Origin: Marinobacter denitrificans
Lineage (GTDB): Bacteria; Pseudomonadota; Gammaproteobacteria; Pseudomonadales; Oleiphilaceae
Length of the DNA stretch: 64,000 nt
Assembly: GCF_008795955.1 (NCBI RefSeq)
Contig: NZ_VMHN01000001.1
Location: forward strand, 496,001 to 560,000
Direction: 5' to 3'
This document shows positions 8,275 to 16,891 of this stretch, piece after piece. The position numbers and the translations under genes are program-made. The number at the start of each line of letters is the position of its first letter. The stretch's first letter is position 1. A model generated the notes under the pieces. The model ran no database searches. It had not been told where the DNA came from and saw only the letters and a program-made list of their open reading frames with translations.

Positions 8275-9158
8275 CGCTCTGGAAACTGGTCCGCAAGATG
8301 TCGCAGTTTGTCCGGGTTACGCACAATGTATAACGCCTGGACACGATTATCTGCGACATCCAGCGTCGTGACCTGAGGAAGCCCGTCCTGTTCGATGGTT
8401 AACCAGCCGGGCCGACCATTCACGATGACGGGCTTCACCCAGCGAGGTCTCGACGACGCTGCCTTGCGGGCCAGACCCTCGAAAAACCGGGCAATCTTGT
8501 CGGCACCGAAGATCAGGCGCCTCGCTGCAATCCTCTTGCCGCCACCGTCAGTATGTAAAGTAGCATTCTCAGTCAGCAATACCTTCAACGTTGAAACATC
8601 GCCACTGCGGGCCGCATCAAAGAAACGGTCTGTCAGCTGGCTGTGTTCCCCTGCCGTCACATGATAGCGGGGGCGTTCGGCCTGTACCCGTTTACGGGCC
8701 CGGCTGGCGAGCTGCCGGCAGCTTGCTTCGCTGCGATTCAGGCTGACGGCAACCTGGCCGAAATCCAGCCCGAAAACATCATGCAGCAGGAACGCTGCAC
8801 GCTCCAGGGGTGACAGTCGCTCGAGCGCCAGCATCAAAGCGAAGGAAACATCACTGGCGAGCGCCTCGGCGTCCGCTGAAGTATCAGGCGCTTCCAGCAA
8901 GGGCTCCGGCAACCAGGGCCCCACATAAGTCTCCCGCTGCCGGTGAGCAGACCGCAGGCGATCCAGGCACAACCGGCTGGTGACAGTTGTCAGATAGGCC
9001 CGCACATCGCTCACCGACAAATGGTCGGCATCGTGCCAGCGCAAATAGGCATCCTGCACCACATCCTCTGCCTCGGTCACCGAGCCCAGCATGCGATAGG
9101 CAACGCCAGTCAGATAACGGCGCCATTCATCAAACTGGTATGCAGGCTGTTCTGTCAT
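8271..9158 (-). CDS. sigJ: SigJ-type ECF sigma factor
   Basis: A 295-residue extracytoplasmic-function sigma factor. Region 2 (residues ~8-75: F-D-E-W-R-R-Y-L-T-G-V-A-Y-R-M-L-G-S...E-D-V-V-Q-D-A-Y-L-R-W) and region 4 (L-E-R-L-S-P-L-E-R-A-A-F-L-L-H-D-V-F...) are clear. The C-terminal ~110 residues form a SnoaL-like domain (D-R-F-F-D-A-A-R-S-G-D), which in SigJ-type factors replaces an anti-sigma factor as control element. The ATG at 9158 has AGGAG ahead; the frame is open farther upstream. It follows a carboxymuconolactone decarboxylase-like gene by 25 nt, the usual partner of this group. It overlaps the convergent depolymerase stop by 4 nt. Confidence 0.9.
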   Translation of the reverse strand: MTEQPAYQFDEWRRYLTGVAYRMLGSVTEAEDVVQDAYLRWHDADHLSVSDVRAYLTTVTSRLCLDRLRSAHRQRETYVGPWLPEPLLEAPDTSADAEALASDVSFALMLALERLSPLERAAFLLHDVFGLDFGQVAVSLNRSEASCRQLASRARKRVQAERPRYHVTAGEHSQLTDRFFDAARSGDVSTLKVLLTENATLHTDGGGKRIAARRLIFGADKIARFFEGLARKAASSRPRWVKPVIVNGRPGWLTIEQDGLPQVTTLDVADNRVQALYIVRNPDKLRHLADQFPER

Positions 9159-9183
9159 AGCGGAAGGCTCCTGGCACGCTCCG

Positions 9184-9636
9184 TCATGAGTTACGGTCGT
9201 TCGGGTGAACCGTCCGGAATCCCACGCTGATCCGGTTCCAGACGTTGATGGCGCCAATCAGTAGCGTCAGGTCGACGAACTCCTTCTCGGTAAAGTGCGC
9301 CCTACCCTGTTCATAATCATGAGCCGGAGCGCCTGTTTCCGCCAGCTTCGTCAATGCCTCTGTCCAGGCCAGTGCCGCCCGTTCGCGAGGCGAATAGAGT
9401 CTGGATTCCCGCCATGCAGAAAGGAGATAGAGTCTTGGCTCACTCTCACCCGTCGCGCGGGCGTCGCTGGTGTGCATATGCAGGCAATAAGCGCAGCCAT
9501 TGATCTGGGAGGCCCGCGTTTTGACCAGGTGTATCAGGCTCTCCTCCAGCCCACAATCGCGAACGTACTCCTCCAGCCGGGTCATCGCCGCGATGGCGTC
9601 CGGGGAGGCTTTATAGGCATTCAGGCGTGTTTCCAT
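9184..9636 (-). CDS. Carboxymuconolactone decarboxylase/AhpD-like protein
   Basis: A 150-residue helical protein with the alkylhydroperoxidase-type C-x-x-C-x-x-x-H motif (C48-A-Y-C51...H55) within N-G-C-A-Y-C-L-H-M-H. Related proteins reduce peroxides through this redox pair. It sits first in an operon with the SigJ-like sigma factor, a conserved arrangement in which the sigma factor is thought to drive its own operon under oxidative or electrophile stress. GAGGAG lies 7 nt ahead of the ATG. Confidence 0.88.
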   Translation of the reverse strand: METRLNAYKASPDAIAAMTRLEEYVRDCGLEESLIHLVKTRASQINGCAYCLHMHTSDARATGESEPRLYLLSAWRESRLYSPRERAALAWTEALTKLAETGAPAHDYEQGRAHFTEKEFVDLTLLIGAINVWNRISVGFRTVHPNDRNS

Positions 9637-9725
9637 GGTCTTGCTCCTCTGTTTGGTGGGGTTGTTTACAGAGGTAGACGGACCAGTGAGAGAGTTTGTG
9701 ACATGCGAGGGCCTATTTATGCAAA

Positions 9726-9750
9726 AAGGGACCCCGAGGGGTCCTTTTTA
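9726..9750. terminator. Bidirectional rho-independent terminator
   Basis: A GGACCCC/GGGGTCC stem (9729-9744) with a 2-nt loop is flanked by A5 on the left and T5 on the right. It can terminate the minus-strand ice-binding gene (stop at 9773) and anything reading rightwards. Confidence 0.85.
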
Positions 9751-9772
9751 ATTTACAGCTAAACTGCTGTTG

Positions 9773-11227
9773 TTACTGCGCCGGTTGCGTGACCGCGTTC
9801 GCGTCCAGGGTGACCGCTGTCTGGGACAGCGCGCGACCGTTAAACGTTGCTTCGGTCTGCATGACAATCTTGGTTTTGCCAAGGAAGATGCCTTTGACGT
9901 CGCTTGTGGTGCCAAAGGTGGTGGCGCCCGCTACCTGCCAGAACACATTCTTGGGCAGTGCGCCGCCACTCAGGTTGACTATAACGGCGTTGCTGACAGT
10001 GAGGTCACCAGCAATCTGGAAAATCCACACATCATTGGCGTCGCCAGAAAGAGTCACGTCAGTCACAATCAACAGGTCACTACTCCATTTGTAGAGACCC
10101 GGAGCGATGGTCATTCCGCTGATGTCGCCGGCGCCGAGTTCGGTGGCGTCAGGGTTTGAGCGACCAGCGGCATCGACATAGGCGGTTTCCATATCACTCA
10201 CTGCCGTGGTAAGCGTTGACGGCGTGGGTGGTGCCATATCGGCGGCAAAGATGTGGCCATCCACGATGGCGGAGGTGGAGAATTCATTGGACGCGTCACG
10301 TCCCTGGTCGAATCCAGTGATAAAGCTCTCTGCAGCCGGGCTAACCGCGATATCGCCGATAACTTCTGTTGTGCCGGTTGTGGAGATGGCAGCTTTCGCC
10401 AGAATCACATAATTACCTGCGGTACCAAGAATAACCGGAGCCGGGCCCTGCGCTAAATTTTCGCCGGTTTTGAATGACCAGACGACGTTTGCCGCCAGGG
10501 CGTTCTCGGCAAGATCCATAACACCGATGGTGATGGTGGCCGTGTAAATAGCGTTCATGGCCAGGTCGGTCAGAGGATTGAAAACAGCTGTAGTGCCAAC
10601 AAGTTCTACTGTGCCACTAACAGCGTCTGAATTGGCGTCTGTCACAGTAAAGGTTGAGTTGTTAATGCTCGCAGCATTCATCGCCTCACTGAAGCTGGCG
10701 GAAACGTTCCGGTTGATCGCTACGTCCGTGTCCAGGTCCGCCGGATCGGTAGAGGTAACTGTAGGTGAATCGAGATCGGCACCAGTGCCGGTGGTAAAGC
10801 TCCACACATAACTACTTGCCAGAGCATTGCCATCAGCAGACTCCACCGCAGTTGTGATGGTAGCGGTATACTCGGTGCTGGCTGCGAAGTCGCCGCCGCT
10901 GGTATCGAAGATAGCCGTATTGGTTGCAGCATCCAGGCTGACCGTACCCGTGATCGGGGTTTCGCCAGCGGGGCCCACCGTAAAGCTGGCAGTAACGAGC
11001 GTATCGGCGTTTACGGCTTCACTGAAAGTGGCAGTGACAATACTGTTGGTGCCTACACCGACGGCATCACTGGCAGGGCCGGTAGCGGTAATGGACAGCG
11101 CATCCTCCGAGGGGGTAGAAGAGTTGTTGCCACTGCTACTTCCGCCACCACATGCAGAGAGGGTTACGGCCAGCATTATAAAAAAAATCGCCATGAACGA
11201 TTTCGTGTATTTCTGGATATTATTCAT
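9773..11227 (-). CDS. Ice-binding (DUF3494) lipoprotein with two Big_5 domains
   Basis: A 484-residue lipoprotein: the lipobox L-S-A-C puts the lipidated Cys at residue 26, followed by a Gly/Ser/Asn linker. Two Ig-like Big_5 domains follow (S-I-V-T-A-T-F-S-E-A-V-N and N-V-S-A-S-F-S-E-A-M-N). The C-terminal ~220 residues are a DUF3494 ice-binding beta-solenoid (L-G-T-A-G-N-Y-V-I-L-A-K-A-A-I-S, N-V-F-W-Q-V-A-G-A-T-T-F-G-T, F-N-G-R-A-L-S-Q-T-A-V-T-L). DUF3494 proteins adsorb to ice; lipid anchoring suggests a surface role, such as ice adhesion, rather than a secreted antifreeze. The ATG at 11227 has AGGAAATAAG ahead; the frame is open upstream. Confidence 0.88.
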   Translation of the reverse strand: MNNIQKYTKSFMAIFFIMLAVTLSACGGGSSSGNNSSTPSEDALSITATGPASDAVGVGTNSIVTATFSEAVNADTLVTASFTVGPAGETPITGTVSLDAATNTAIFDTSGGDFAASTEYTATITTAVESADGNALASSYVWSFTTGTGADLDSPTVTSTDPADLDTDVAINRNVSASFSEAMNAASINNSTFTVTDANSDAVSGTVELVGTTAVFNPLTDLAMNAIYTATITIGVMDLAENALAANVVWSFKTGENLAQGPAPVILGTAGNYVILAKAAISTTGTTEVIGDIAVSPAAESFITGFDQGRDASNEFSTSAIVDGHIFAADMAPPTPSTLTTAVSDMETAYVDAAGRSNPDATELGAGDISGMTIAPGLYKWSSDLLIVTDVTLSGDANDVWIFQIAGDLTVSNAVIVNLSGGALPKNVFWQVAGATTFGTTSDVKGIFLGKTKIVMQTEATFNGRALSQTAVTLDANAVTQPAQ

Positions 11228-11252
11228 TCTTATTTCCTGAATCTTTATGCCA

Positions 11253-11268
11253 CCCATATTTATATGGG
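11253..11268 (-). other. AU-rich leader hairpin before the ice-binding gene
   Basis: CCCATAT-TT-ATATGGG is a perfect 7-bp stem with a 2-nt loop, 25 nt upstream of the ice-binding lipoprotein start codon, presumably in its 5' leader. The flanking CC/GG could extend it across an A-C mismatch. The remaining stretch to 11499 is AT-rich and holds no gene I can see. Confidence 0.4.
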
Positions 11269-11499
11269 CGGTAAGGGAACCGAGTAATAATACACACCCG
11301 TTCCGGGATGCCTCATGCGCTCGCAACGCTTTATTTATTCGCAAGAAACGCTATGAATGCGCTTTTTGATTGGACTGTTCTGGTTGGAACATAATTCAAC
11401 CACGACCACTTATATTCCCTATTCCATAGATAAGATATATTTATATTGTATTTAAATATATCTTTATAGAAATGAAGGATAAGCGGCTCATCGAAACGG

Positions 11500-11964
11500 T
11501 TATCGCCCCACAAAATATTCCCGCGTGCCCATAAGGTGATCAAACCACGGGCGGGTAACACACCAGTTGGCATTGGGGTTTGGCCCCATATGGTGATCGT
11601 AATGCCAGGGCAAGTGCGTCTTCGCCCATTCCGGGTCAAGATGTGATTTGCGATGAACGCGATAATAGTTCCAGGCACAGTAATACAGGGTACCCACGAA
11701 AAAGGGCGCTACCGGTAACATCGGCGTTACCACAACCGCCCCGGCCACCAGGCTGGCCACTTCCTTGCCCTGGGCATGCCGGCCCCAGGGCGACCGTTCG
11801 TAGGCCGGGTCGTGGAAGTCGTTCCGGCGCACGTCGCGATGATGCTCGTGCCAATGGAAACGCCAGAAACTGTTGCGATTCCGGCCCAGGCCGTGCAACA
11901 CATACTTATGGGTGACCCACTCCACCGCGTTGGCGGTAAGCAACCCCAGTGGAATACCGATCAT
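11500..11964 (-). CDS. Fatty acid hydroxylase/sterol desaturase superfamily protein
   Basis: A 154-residue protein with the histidine-box set of membrane di-iron hydroxylases: H-K-Y-V-L-H, H-W-H-E-H-H-R, H-R-K-S-H and H-Y-D-H-H-M-G. Hydrophobic segments at residues ~3-14 and ~70-97 frame the boxes. It is short compared with sterol desaturases and closer in size to the beta-carotene hydroxylase-like and lipid hydroxylase members. GGAGG is 5 nt ahead of the ATG. An AraC-family regulator gene is divergent from it and may control it. Substrate unknown. Confidence 0.8.
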   Translation of the reverse strand: MIGIPLGLLTANAVEWVTHKYVLHGLGRNRNSFWRFHWHEHHRDVRRNDFHDPAYERSPWGRHAQGKEVASLVAGAVVVTPMLPVAPFFVGTLYYCAWNYYRVHRKSHLDPEWAKTHLPWHYDHHMGPNPNANWCVTRPWFDHLMGTREYFVGR

Positions 11965-12097
11965 GACAACCTCCGGTCGGGACAGGACTAAAGGTTCAGC
12001 CTAGCCTGCCCGAGAACCCATTGTCCTGTTATCGGTAGCCCGGAATAATGGCCACGAAAAACAATTGGGGGTGCCGTGTAAGCGCTATAGTAACCCT

Positions 12098-13123
12098 ATG
12101 GACGTTTCGCAAACCAAACCCTGGCTTACGCTGCCTGCCAGCGTGGCCCGGCCCTATATCAACGCTTTGTACAGCCTTCTCAAGCAGGCAGGCTTTCCGG
12201 TTGGGCAGTGGCTCGCAGACTCTGGTGTGGCAGCACAAACTACGGATAGTGACGAGCGCCTTTCCCTCTATCACGCCCTGTCACTCTGGCAGCGGGTTGA
12301 ATGTGATGCACAGACACCGCTGCTCGGGATTCAGCTGGGGCAGGCATTACAGCCACGGGATTTTCCCATCCTGGGGCAAGCCGCTTTGAGCGCCGACACA
12401 CTTCGGGCCGCCATTGAGCAGCTGCGGGAATTCGAGCCGCTGATCTGGGACATAGGCCTGTGCCACCTCGAAGTCACCGGGCAAACGGCAAAGCTGATGT
12501 TAAACCCACGGCACAGTACGCTACTTCCCGCTGGCATTATTGAACTGGCCATCAGTGGTTGGCTCCAGATCGGGCGAAAACTGCTACCCGAACACCAGCA
12601 CATAACGGTCAGCTTTACCCACCAACCAACCGCGGAGGAAAAACTCTACAAGCAGTATCTCCATGCCAGCGTGACTTTTGAGCAACCGTTTAACGGGCTG
12701 ACGTTCCCGGCGTCCTGGCTGGACTTACCTCTACCCGCCCGGGACGAACACCTCCAGTCTCTATTGCAACAACAGGGCCGGCGCTTGCTGGCCAATTACC
12801 ACCGCGACCTGAACCTCCCCAACGAAGTTCGGGCCCGGATCTGCCAGCGCTTGCTGGAAGGGCCAGTGGGGCCGGCCGACACCGCCCGGCAACTCGGGCT
12901 CAGTACCCGCAGCCTGAGGCGCAAACTGGCCGCTCGCCACACCAGTTGGCGCACCCTTTATGAGGAAGTGCGACTGGACCTGGCGATGCTGTGGCTTCGC
13001 GAACCGGAAGCGCCCCTGGCTGATATCGGCCTGCTACTGCAATTTGCCGACCAGAGCGCCTTCAACCACGCGTTCCGACGCTGGACCGGCGAGACCCCCG
13101 GCCAATACCGTCGACGGATTTAA
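12098..13123 (+). CDS. AraC family transcriptional regulator (arabinose-binding-like N-domain)
   Basis: A 341-residue regulator. The N-terminal ~200 residues match the AraC-binding-like type 2 domain of the OruR/ArgR-like group (L-G-I-Q-L-G-Q-A-L-Q-P-R-D-F-P-I-L-G). The C-terminal helix-turn-helix pair covers the last ~90 residues (D-T-A-R-Q-L-G-L-S-T-R-S-L-R-R-K-L...F-A-D-Q-S-A-F-N-H-A-F-R-R-W-T-G). The ATG (M-D-V-S-Q) is chosen because it begins the conserved region; no strong ribosome site is visible, and upstream TTG/GTG codons in frame are alternatives. It is divergent from the fatty acid hydroxylase gene, a likely target. Confidence 0.85.
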   Translation: MDVSQTKPWLTLPASVARPYINALYSLLKQAGFPVGQWLADSGVAAQTTDSDERLSLYHALSLWQRVECDAQTPLLGIQLGQALQPRDFPILGQAALSADTLRAAIEQLREFEPLIWDIGLCHLEVTGQTAKLMLNPRHSTLLPAGIIELAISGWLQIGRKLLPEHQHITVSFTHQPTAEEKLYKQYLHASVTFEQPFNGLTFPASWLDLPLPARDEHLQSLLQQQGRRLLANYHRDLNLPNEVRARICQRLLEGPVGPADTARQLGLSTRSLRRKLAARHTSWRTLYEEVRLDLAMLWLREPEAPLADIGLLLQFADQSAFNHAFRRWTGETPGQYRRRI

Positions 13124-13162
13124 CGCAATTTCAGCGACTTACCACGATATCGGCGATTGTGC

Positions 13163-13246
13163 GTCGAGGTATTTAACGTCCATGAATACGCATCAGGTTG
13201 ACAGGCTGCTATGGGGGCCTTTCGTGAATCTGGCATGGTTTTAGCC
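13163..13246 (+). promoter_or_regulatory. Upstream element plus sigma-54-like promoter of a PEP-CTERM gene
   Basis: A -24/-12 element TGGCATGGTTTTAGCC lies at 13231-13246 (GG and GC correctly spaced; 9 of 12 consensus positions). About 55 nt upstream, GTC-GAGGTAT-TTAAC (13163-13177) resembles, with a one-base shorter spacer, the GTC-N8-TTACA element seen ahead of three other genes in this window. It is the weakest of the four matches. Confidence 0.4.
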
Positions 13247-13359
13247 CTGTATATAGACAGGAACGGACTCCCATTTATTTCGCAGAACGGAGGTTCACAC
13301 GCCACTGGTCAGACCAAGGCCAGGGCCGCAGGAAGCGCAGAACCATGAGGAGGAACACT

Positions 13360-13920
13360 ATGAACTTCAGAAAGACCGCCCTGGCAGGTGGTACCCTGCT
13401 GGCAACTCTTTCACTTTCCACCCATGCCGCCATGATCACCGGCGATGTTGGGTTCGGGGGCGATTACACACCTCTCGACAGTGAAGGCGGTTCCGAAGTC
13501 AGCCTCGAAGAGGCAGGATATATTGATGTAAGCGGTGAAGAAGCCATTGTCACATCTGAAGGTACTGGCGACCTGGCAGCCCTCACTGAATTCGATACGG
13601 TTGTGGATCACCAGAGCTTTGCCGTGGGTGAAGCACCCTCCGGGCCCCTGTGGTCGGGTAACGGGTTCAGTTTTGAGCTCACCGGTATGAACGTCGTGGC
13701 ACAGAATGACGTCATTCTTGGCCTGTCCGGCCAGGGCACTATGAGGGCCGACGGTTTCGACGACACCCCCTTCCTCTGGAGCTTTTCGGCAGACTCCGCC
13801 GGAAATGAGGAGTTTGCGTTCTCATCTACAACTGCCTCAGTTCCGGAGCCCGGTACTCTGAGCCTCCTCGGCCTGGGCCTGCTATCTTTCGGCGTTGCCC
13901 GTCGCCGCATGAGGGCCTGA
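13360..13920 (+). CDS. PEP-CTERM sorting domain protein
   Basis: A 186-residue exported protein. The signal peptide spans residues 1-24 (ending T-H-A-A). The mature part is acidic, Gly/Ser-rich and Cys-free. The C-terminus has the full tripartite PEP-CTERM signal: V-P-E-P-G-T, a hydrophobic stretch L-S-L-L-G-L-G-L-L-S-F-G-V, and the basic tail A-R-R-R-M-R-A. An exosortase is expected to cleave it at the surface; none lies in this window. AGGAGG 6 nt before the ATG at 13360 decides the start over an ATG five codons upstream. Confidence 0.9.
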   Translation: MNFRKTALAGGTLLATLSLSTHAAMITGDVGFGGDYTPLDSEGGSEVSLEEAGYIDVSGEEAIVTSEGTGDLAALTEFDTVVDHQSFAVGEAPSGPLWSGNGFSFELTGMNVVAQNDVILGLSGQGTMRADGFDDTPFLWSFSADSAGNEEFAFSSTTASVPEPGTLSLLGLGLLSFGVARRRMRA

Positions 13921-13935
13921 TAGCCCAGGAACGGA

Positions 13936-13957
13936 GAAGCCGGCTCCGCCGGCTCTT
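13936..13957 (+). terminator. Hairpin after the PEP-CTERM gene
   Basis: AGCCGGC-TCC-GCCGGCT (13938-13954) is a perfect 7-bp stem with a 3-nt loop, 17 nt after the stop codon. There is no T-run, so termination is likely but not strong. The following 240 nt up to the csbD-like gene show no gene. Confidence 0.5.
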
Positions 13958-14194
13958 CCGTGCCGGGATCGCCCGGAACCACATTCTTAAACTTTCATAA
14001 TAAAACCTTAAAACCCTTACAAATCATTACCTTAACGACATGCCCACCCACTTCCCAACGTTAATGTAAACCCATGTTATTGTCAGAGAAAAGGCTGTGT
14101 GGCAGTTTGAGACTCGCAGTTACGCAATAGCGAAACGGATTGGCGTTGTTGCGTATGCAGTTCTTTCCAATCTCACAGGAGAAGGACTACCGAC

Positions 14195-14386
14195 ATGAAT
14201 AACGATACTCTGGAAGGTAACTGGAAACAGCTCAAAGGCAAAGTGAGAGAAAACTGGGGCAAGCTGACCGACGACGAAGTCGATGAAATAGCGGGCCGCA
14301 AGGAGAACTTTGTCGGAAAAATTCAGGAAAAGTACGGTATGAAGAGGGATGAAGCTGAAAAAGAGTGGGATAAGCTCACTAAATAA
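14195..14386 (+). CDS. CsbD family stress protein
   Basis: A 63-residue highly charged helical protein matching CsbD along its length: L-E-G-N-W-K-Q-L-K-G-K-V-R-E-N-W-G-K-L-T-D-D-E, I-A-G-R-K-E-N-F-V-G, I-Q-E-K-Y-G. CsbD proteins are general-stress proteins in many bacteria; their molecular role is unknown. A GGAGAAGGA ribosome site precedes the ATG. A strong hairpin follows it (14403-14446). Confidence 0.93.
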   Translation: MNNDTLEGNWKQLKGKVRENWGKLTDDEVDEIAGRKENFVGKIQEKYGMKRDEAEKEWDKLTK

Positions 14387-14402
14387 TCCCTGCTGATGCC
14401 CG

Positions 14403-14446
14403 CTGGCCTGGGGAAGACAGAATCTTTCCTGTATTCTTCAGGCCAG
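14403..14446 (+). terminator. Hairpin between csbD-like gene and tenA
   Basis: CTGGCCTG (14403-14410) pairs with CAGGCCAG (14439-14446), and inner GAAGA can pair with part of TTCTTC. It forms a stable stem-loop 17 nt after the csbD-like stop. There is no T-run. Confidence 0.45.
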
Positions 14447-14486
14447 AGGCCCCGACCAGAATCCCCCTATCAAAAACGGAACTCAG

Positions 14487-15155
14487 ATGCCGTACCAGTT
14501 TGAGGATCTCAAAAGGAGCTGCCAGGCAGAATGGCGCGCCTACATTGAGCACAGCTTCGTAAAACAACTGGGCGATGCGTCGCTGGCCCCGCAGGCCTTC
14601 CAGCATTATCTCAAACAGGACTACCTGTTCCTGATCCAGTTCGCCCGGGCCTTTGCCCTGGCTGCCTACAAAAGCCCGACTCTGACTGATCTCAGACAGG
14701 CGAAGGAAGGGCTGCAGGCAATCGTGGATGTGGAGCTGGACCTTCACATCAGCTACTGCATGGAATGGGGCATTTCCGAACAGGAGCTTGCCAGGCTGCC
14801 GGAAGCCCGGGCCACTATTGCCTACACTCGCTATGTGCTCGATGCCGGCCACCGGGGCGACCTACTGGATCTGCACGTTGCCCTGTCTCCGTGCATGGTC
14901 GGTTACGGCGAAATCGCTAACTGGCTGAACCAGCGGGCAGACACCATTCGGGGAGCCAGCAACCCTTACGATGCCTGGATCGCGATGTACGAAAGCGACG
15001 GATTCCAGGACGCCATGCAAGCGGAAATCAGTTGGCTGGATGAAAGGCTGGCCGATGTCTCCCCCGCCCGGTTCGAGCAGCTCACGCGAATATTCAGTGA
15101 CGCCACCCGGCTGGAGATCGATTTCTGGGAGATGGGGCTGAACCAGAGCGACTGA
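14487..15155 (+). CDS. tenA: TenA family protein (thiaminase II-like)
   Basis: A 222-residue all-helical protein. Active-site residues of TenA are kept: D45 in K-Q-D-Y, the nucleophile C136 in S-P-C-M-V-G-Y-G-E, and a C-terminal Glu (E210) before D-F-W-E. TenA hydrolyses aminopyrimidine precursors or thiamine breakdown products to feed HMP salvage. Here it stands without other thiamine genes or a visible TPP riboswitch. It shares the heme-oxygenase-like fold with the diiron enzyme at 47.7-48.4 kb but lacks that protein's metal ligands. Confidence 0.88.
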   Translation: MPYQFEDLKRSCQAEWRAYIEHSFVKQLGDASLAPQAFQHYLKQDYLFLIQFARAFALAAYKSPTLTDLRQAKEGLQAIVDVELDLHISYCMEWGISEQELARLPEARATIAYTRYVLDAGHRGDLLDLHVALSPCMVGYGEIANWLNQRADTIRGASNPYDAWIAMYESDGFQDAMQAEISWLDERLADVSPARFEQLTRIFSDATRLEIDFWEMGLNQSD

Positions 15156-15191
15156 CTTTTACAAACCAGCGGTCAGGGTGCAGCCTTCCAC

Positions 15192-16292
15192 TTAGTCGTC
15201 GTCGCTGAACGCGGAACGGTGAAATTCCACGGCCTCATTCGCTTCCTTCATGCCCGCTTCCAGCAATTCCGGTATATCTCCGCCAGCAAGCACTTCCAGC
15301 ACTGCGTGAACCCCCTGGGAGAGCGAAGTCAAACTGTAGCCGCCTTCCAACACCAGCGCGAGCCTGCCTTCACAATGCTGGGCAGCGATGTCCTGGATGA
15401 TGCGGGTCATAACCTTGAAACCGTCGTAGGTAAGATTCAGAGCCATATCGTTGCGATGTGGATCGAACCCTGCTGAGACAAGAACCAGGTCCGGTTTGAA
15501 GTGCTCGGCCGCCGGCACCAGTATTTCGCGATACACTTTTTCAAAGGCGATGTCTCCGGCCGACTCCGGCAGCGGAACATTGATGGTATAGCCCTCACCG
15601 AAACCGGCGCCCACTTCGTCAAGGTGACCGGAGCCCGGATAAAAGGGTGCGGCGCAATGGGTATCGAAAAACAGAACATCCGAGTCCGCCCAGAATATAT
15701 CCTGGGTACCGTTACCATGGTGGGCGTCCCAGTCGATGATCAGCACTTTTTCACAGCCCAGTTTTGCCTGGGCATGAGCTGCCGCCACGGCAACATTATT
15801 CAACAGACAGAAGCCGCGCGCCCTGACCGGCTCCGCGTGGTGCCCGGGTGGGCGTACGAGCGCAAACGCACTCTGGCATTCGCCGTTAACCACACTCTCC
15901 ACCGCCGCAATCGCGTTTCCAGCCGCTGCCAGGGCGGCGTTGACACTGTCCGGGGAAACGGCGGTAGTGTCAGAGTCCACCCAGGCGCTCTTTCCGAACA
16001 GTGAGAGGAAGTGATCCAGATAGGAGGCCGTATGCACACGGGCAAGCTGATTATAGGTGGCGGCACTCCCGGCCTTGAAGTGGACGCCCGGTACAGGATG
16101 TTGCTCCAGATACTTCATGACAGCGGTCAGGCGACCCGGATGTTCAGGATAACTCCACTTGAAGTCCAGGCCCTGAAGGATACTCCGGACGCGTTTCTCC
16201 ACCCGGCTGGGCACAAAAGGCAAATCCACCTGGGGGTTGTGGCCGAGCATGACCTCATCATAAAAGACATTTACGGTTCGATCGCCTAGCAC
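15192..16292 (-). CDS. Histone deacetylase family protein (class II-like)
   Basis: A 366-residue zinc-dependent deacetylase-fold protein. Signatures: H-P-G-R near the start, R-P-P-G-H-H-A (tandem active-site His), F-C-L-L-N-N-V-A, D-W-D-A-H-H-G-N-G-T-Q (zinc Asp and His), S-A-G-F-D-P-H (second Asp) and L-E-G-G-Y. The GTG at 16292 has GAGGAG 6 nt ahead, better than the open frame to 16388. Bacterial members act on acetyl-lysine, acetylpolyamines or other acylamides. It is last in a run with a GNAT acetyltransferase and a GAF-GGDEF-EAL protein. Confidence 0.9.
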   Translation of the reverse strand: MLGDRTVNVFYDEVMLGHNPQVDLPFVPSRVEKRVRSILQGLDFKWSYPEHPGRLTAVMKYLEQHPVPGVHFKAGSAATYNQLARVHTASYLDHFLSLFGKSAWVDSDTTAVSPDSVNAALAAAGNAIAAVESVVNGECQSAFALVRPPGHHAEPVRARGFCLLNNVAVAAAHAQAKLGCEKVLIIDWDAHHGNGTQDIFWADSDVLFFDTHCAAPFYPGSGHLDEVGAGFGEGYTINVPLPESAGDIAFEKVYREILVPAAEHFKPDLVLVSAGFDPHRNDMALNLTYDGFKVMTRIIQDIAAQHCEGRLALVLEGGYSLTSLSQGVHAVLEVLAGGDIPELLEAGMKEANEAVEFHRSAFSDDD

Positions 16293-16335
16293 TCCAGTCT
16301 CCTCGTGGCCTTGAGCATCGTTGTGGTACCGGTTG

Positions 16336-16878
16336 CTAAGACCGGCTGTCCAGGGCTTCCTGCACCGAGGTTGTGAAAGCTGCGGCACGCACCCCTATGG
16401 TCTTGAACCCCAGGCGGGTCCAGGCTGCCTTGGCCTCTTTGTTGGAGGCCGAATACTCCAGGACCAGCTCGTAGGCACCGCGGCTCTCCGCAAAGGCAAC
16501 CAGGCTACGCAGCAAGTCCGGAAAAATTCCCAGCTTGCGAAACTCGGGTTCCACCCACACATCATCAATGAACGCCGACCGGTACTCGACGTGACTCGTC
16601 TGCTCCCAGATGCCCTGGTTGCGCGAAATATAAATATACCCCATACCAACAAGCCCTGCTCCGGGCACTTCCGCCACCATTATGTGCTTGTTTGCATCGG
16701 TCAGCGACGACAGCAGTACCCCCTGGAGGCGGTCCCGTTCGCGCTCCTGCAGGCTCTGGGGTGGCGAGCCCGAAACGTGCAGTGCCAGGCTGGCAAGGAA
16801 TTCCACCAGCCTGGGAAGGTCATCCTCTACGGCTTCCCGTATCAGATACCTGGGAGCGGCCTTTTTCTTGCTAACCAT
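16336..16878 (-). CDS. GNAT family N-acetyltransferase
   Basis: A 180-residue acetyltransferase. The acceptor-domain start is I-R-E-A-V-E-D-D-L-P; the core strand is I-D-D-V-W-V-E-P-E-F-R-K-L-G-I-F-P-D-L-L (acetyl-CoA pyrophosphate loop, with R-K-L-G-I in place of R-x-x-G-x-G/A); the C-terminal part is S-N-K-E-A-K-A-A-W-T-R-L-G-F. GGGAG lies 7 nt before the ATG. It sits 13 nt after the EAL gene and 43 nt before the HDAC-like gene, suggesting an acetylation writer and eraser in one operon. Substrate unknown. Confidence 0.88.
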   Translation of the reverse strand: MVSKKKAAPRYLIREAVEDDLPRLVEFLASLALHVSGSPPQSLQERERDRLQGVLLSSLTDANKHIMVAEVPGAGLVGMGYIYISRNQGIWEQTSHVEYRSAFIDDVWVEPEFRKLGIFPDLLRSLVAFAESRGAYELVLEYSASNKEAKAAWTRLGFKTIGVRAAAFTTSVQEALDSRS

Positions 16879-16891
16879 AACGTAACTCCCG

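Noticed and set aside
9295..9762. 155-residue ORF on the plus strand
   Set aside because: It is antisense to the AhpD-like gene and runs into the terminator; a shadow of the real gene.
14111..14165. Sigma-54-like TGG-rich sequences before the csbD-like gene
   Set aside because: GG and GC are not 10 nt apart in any register.
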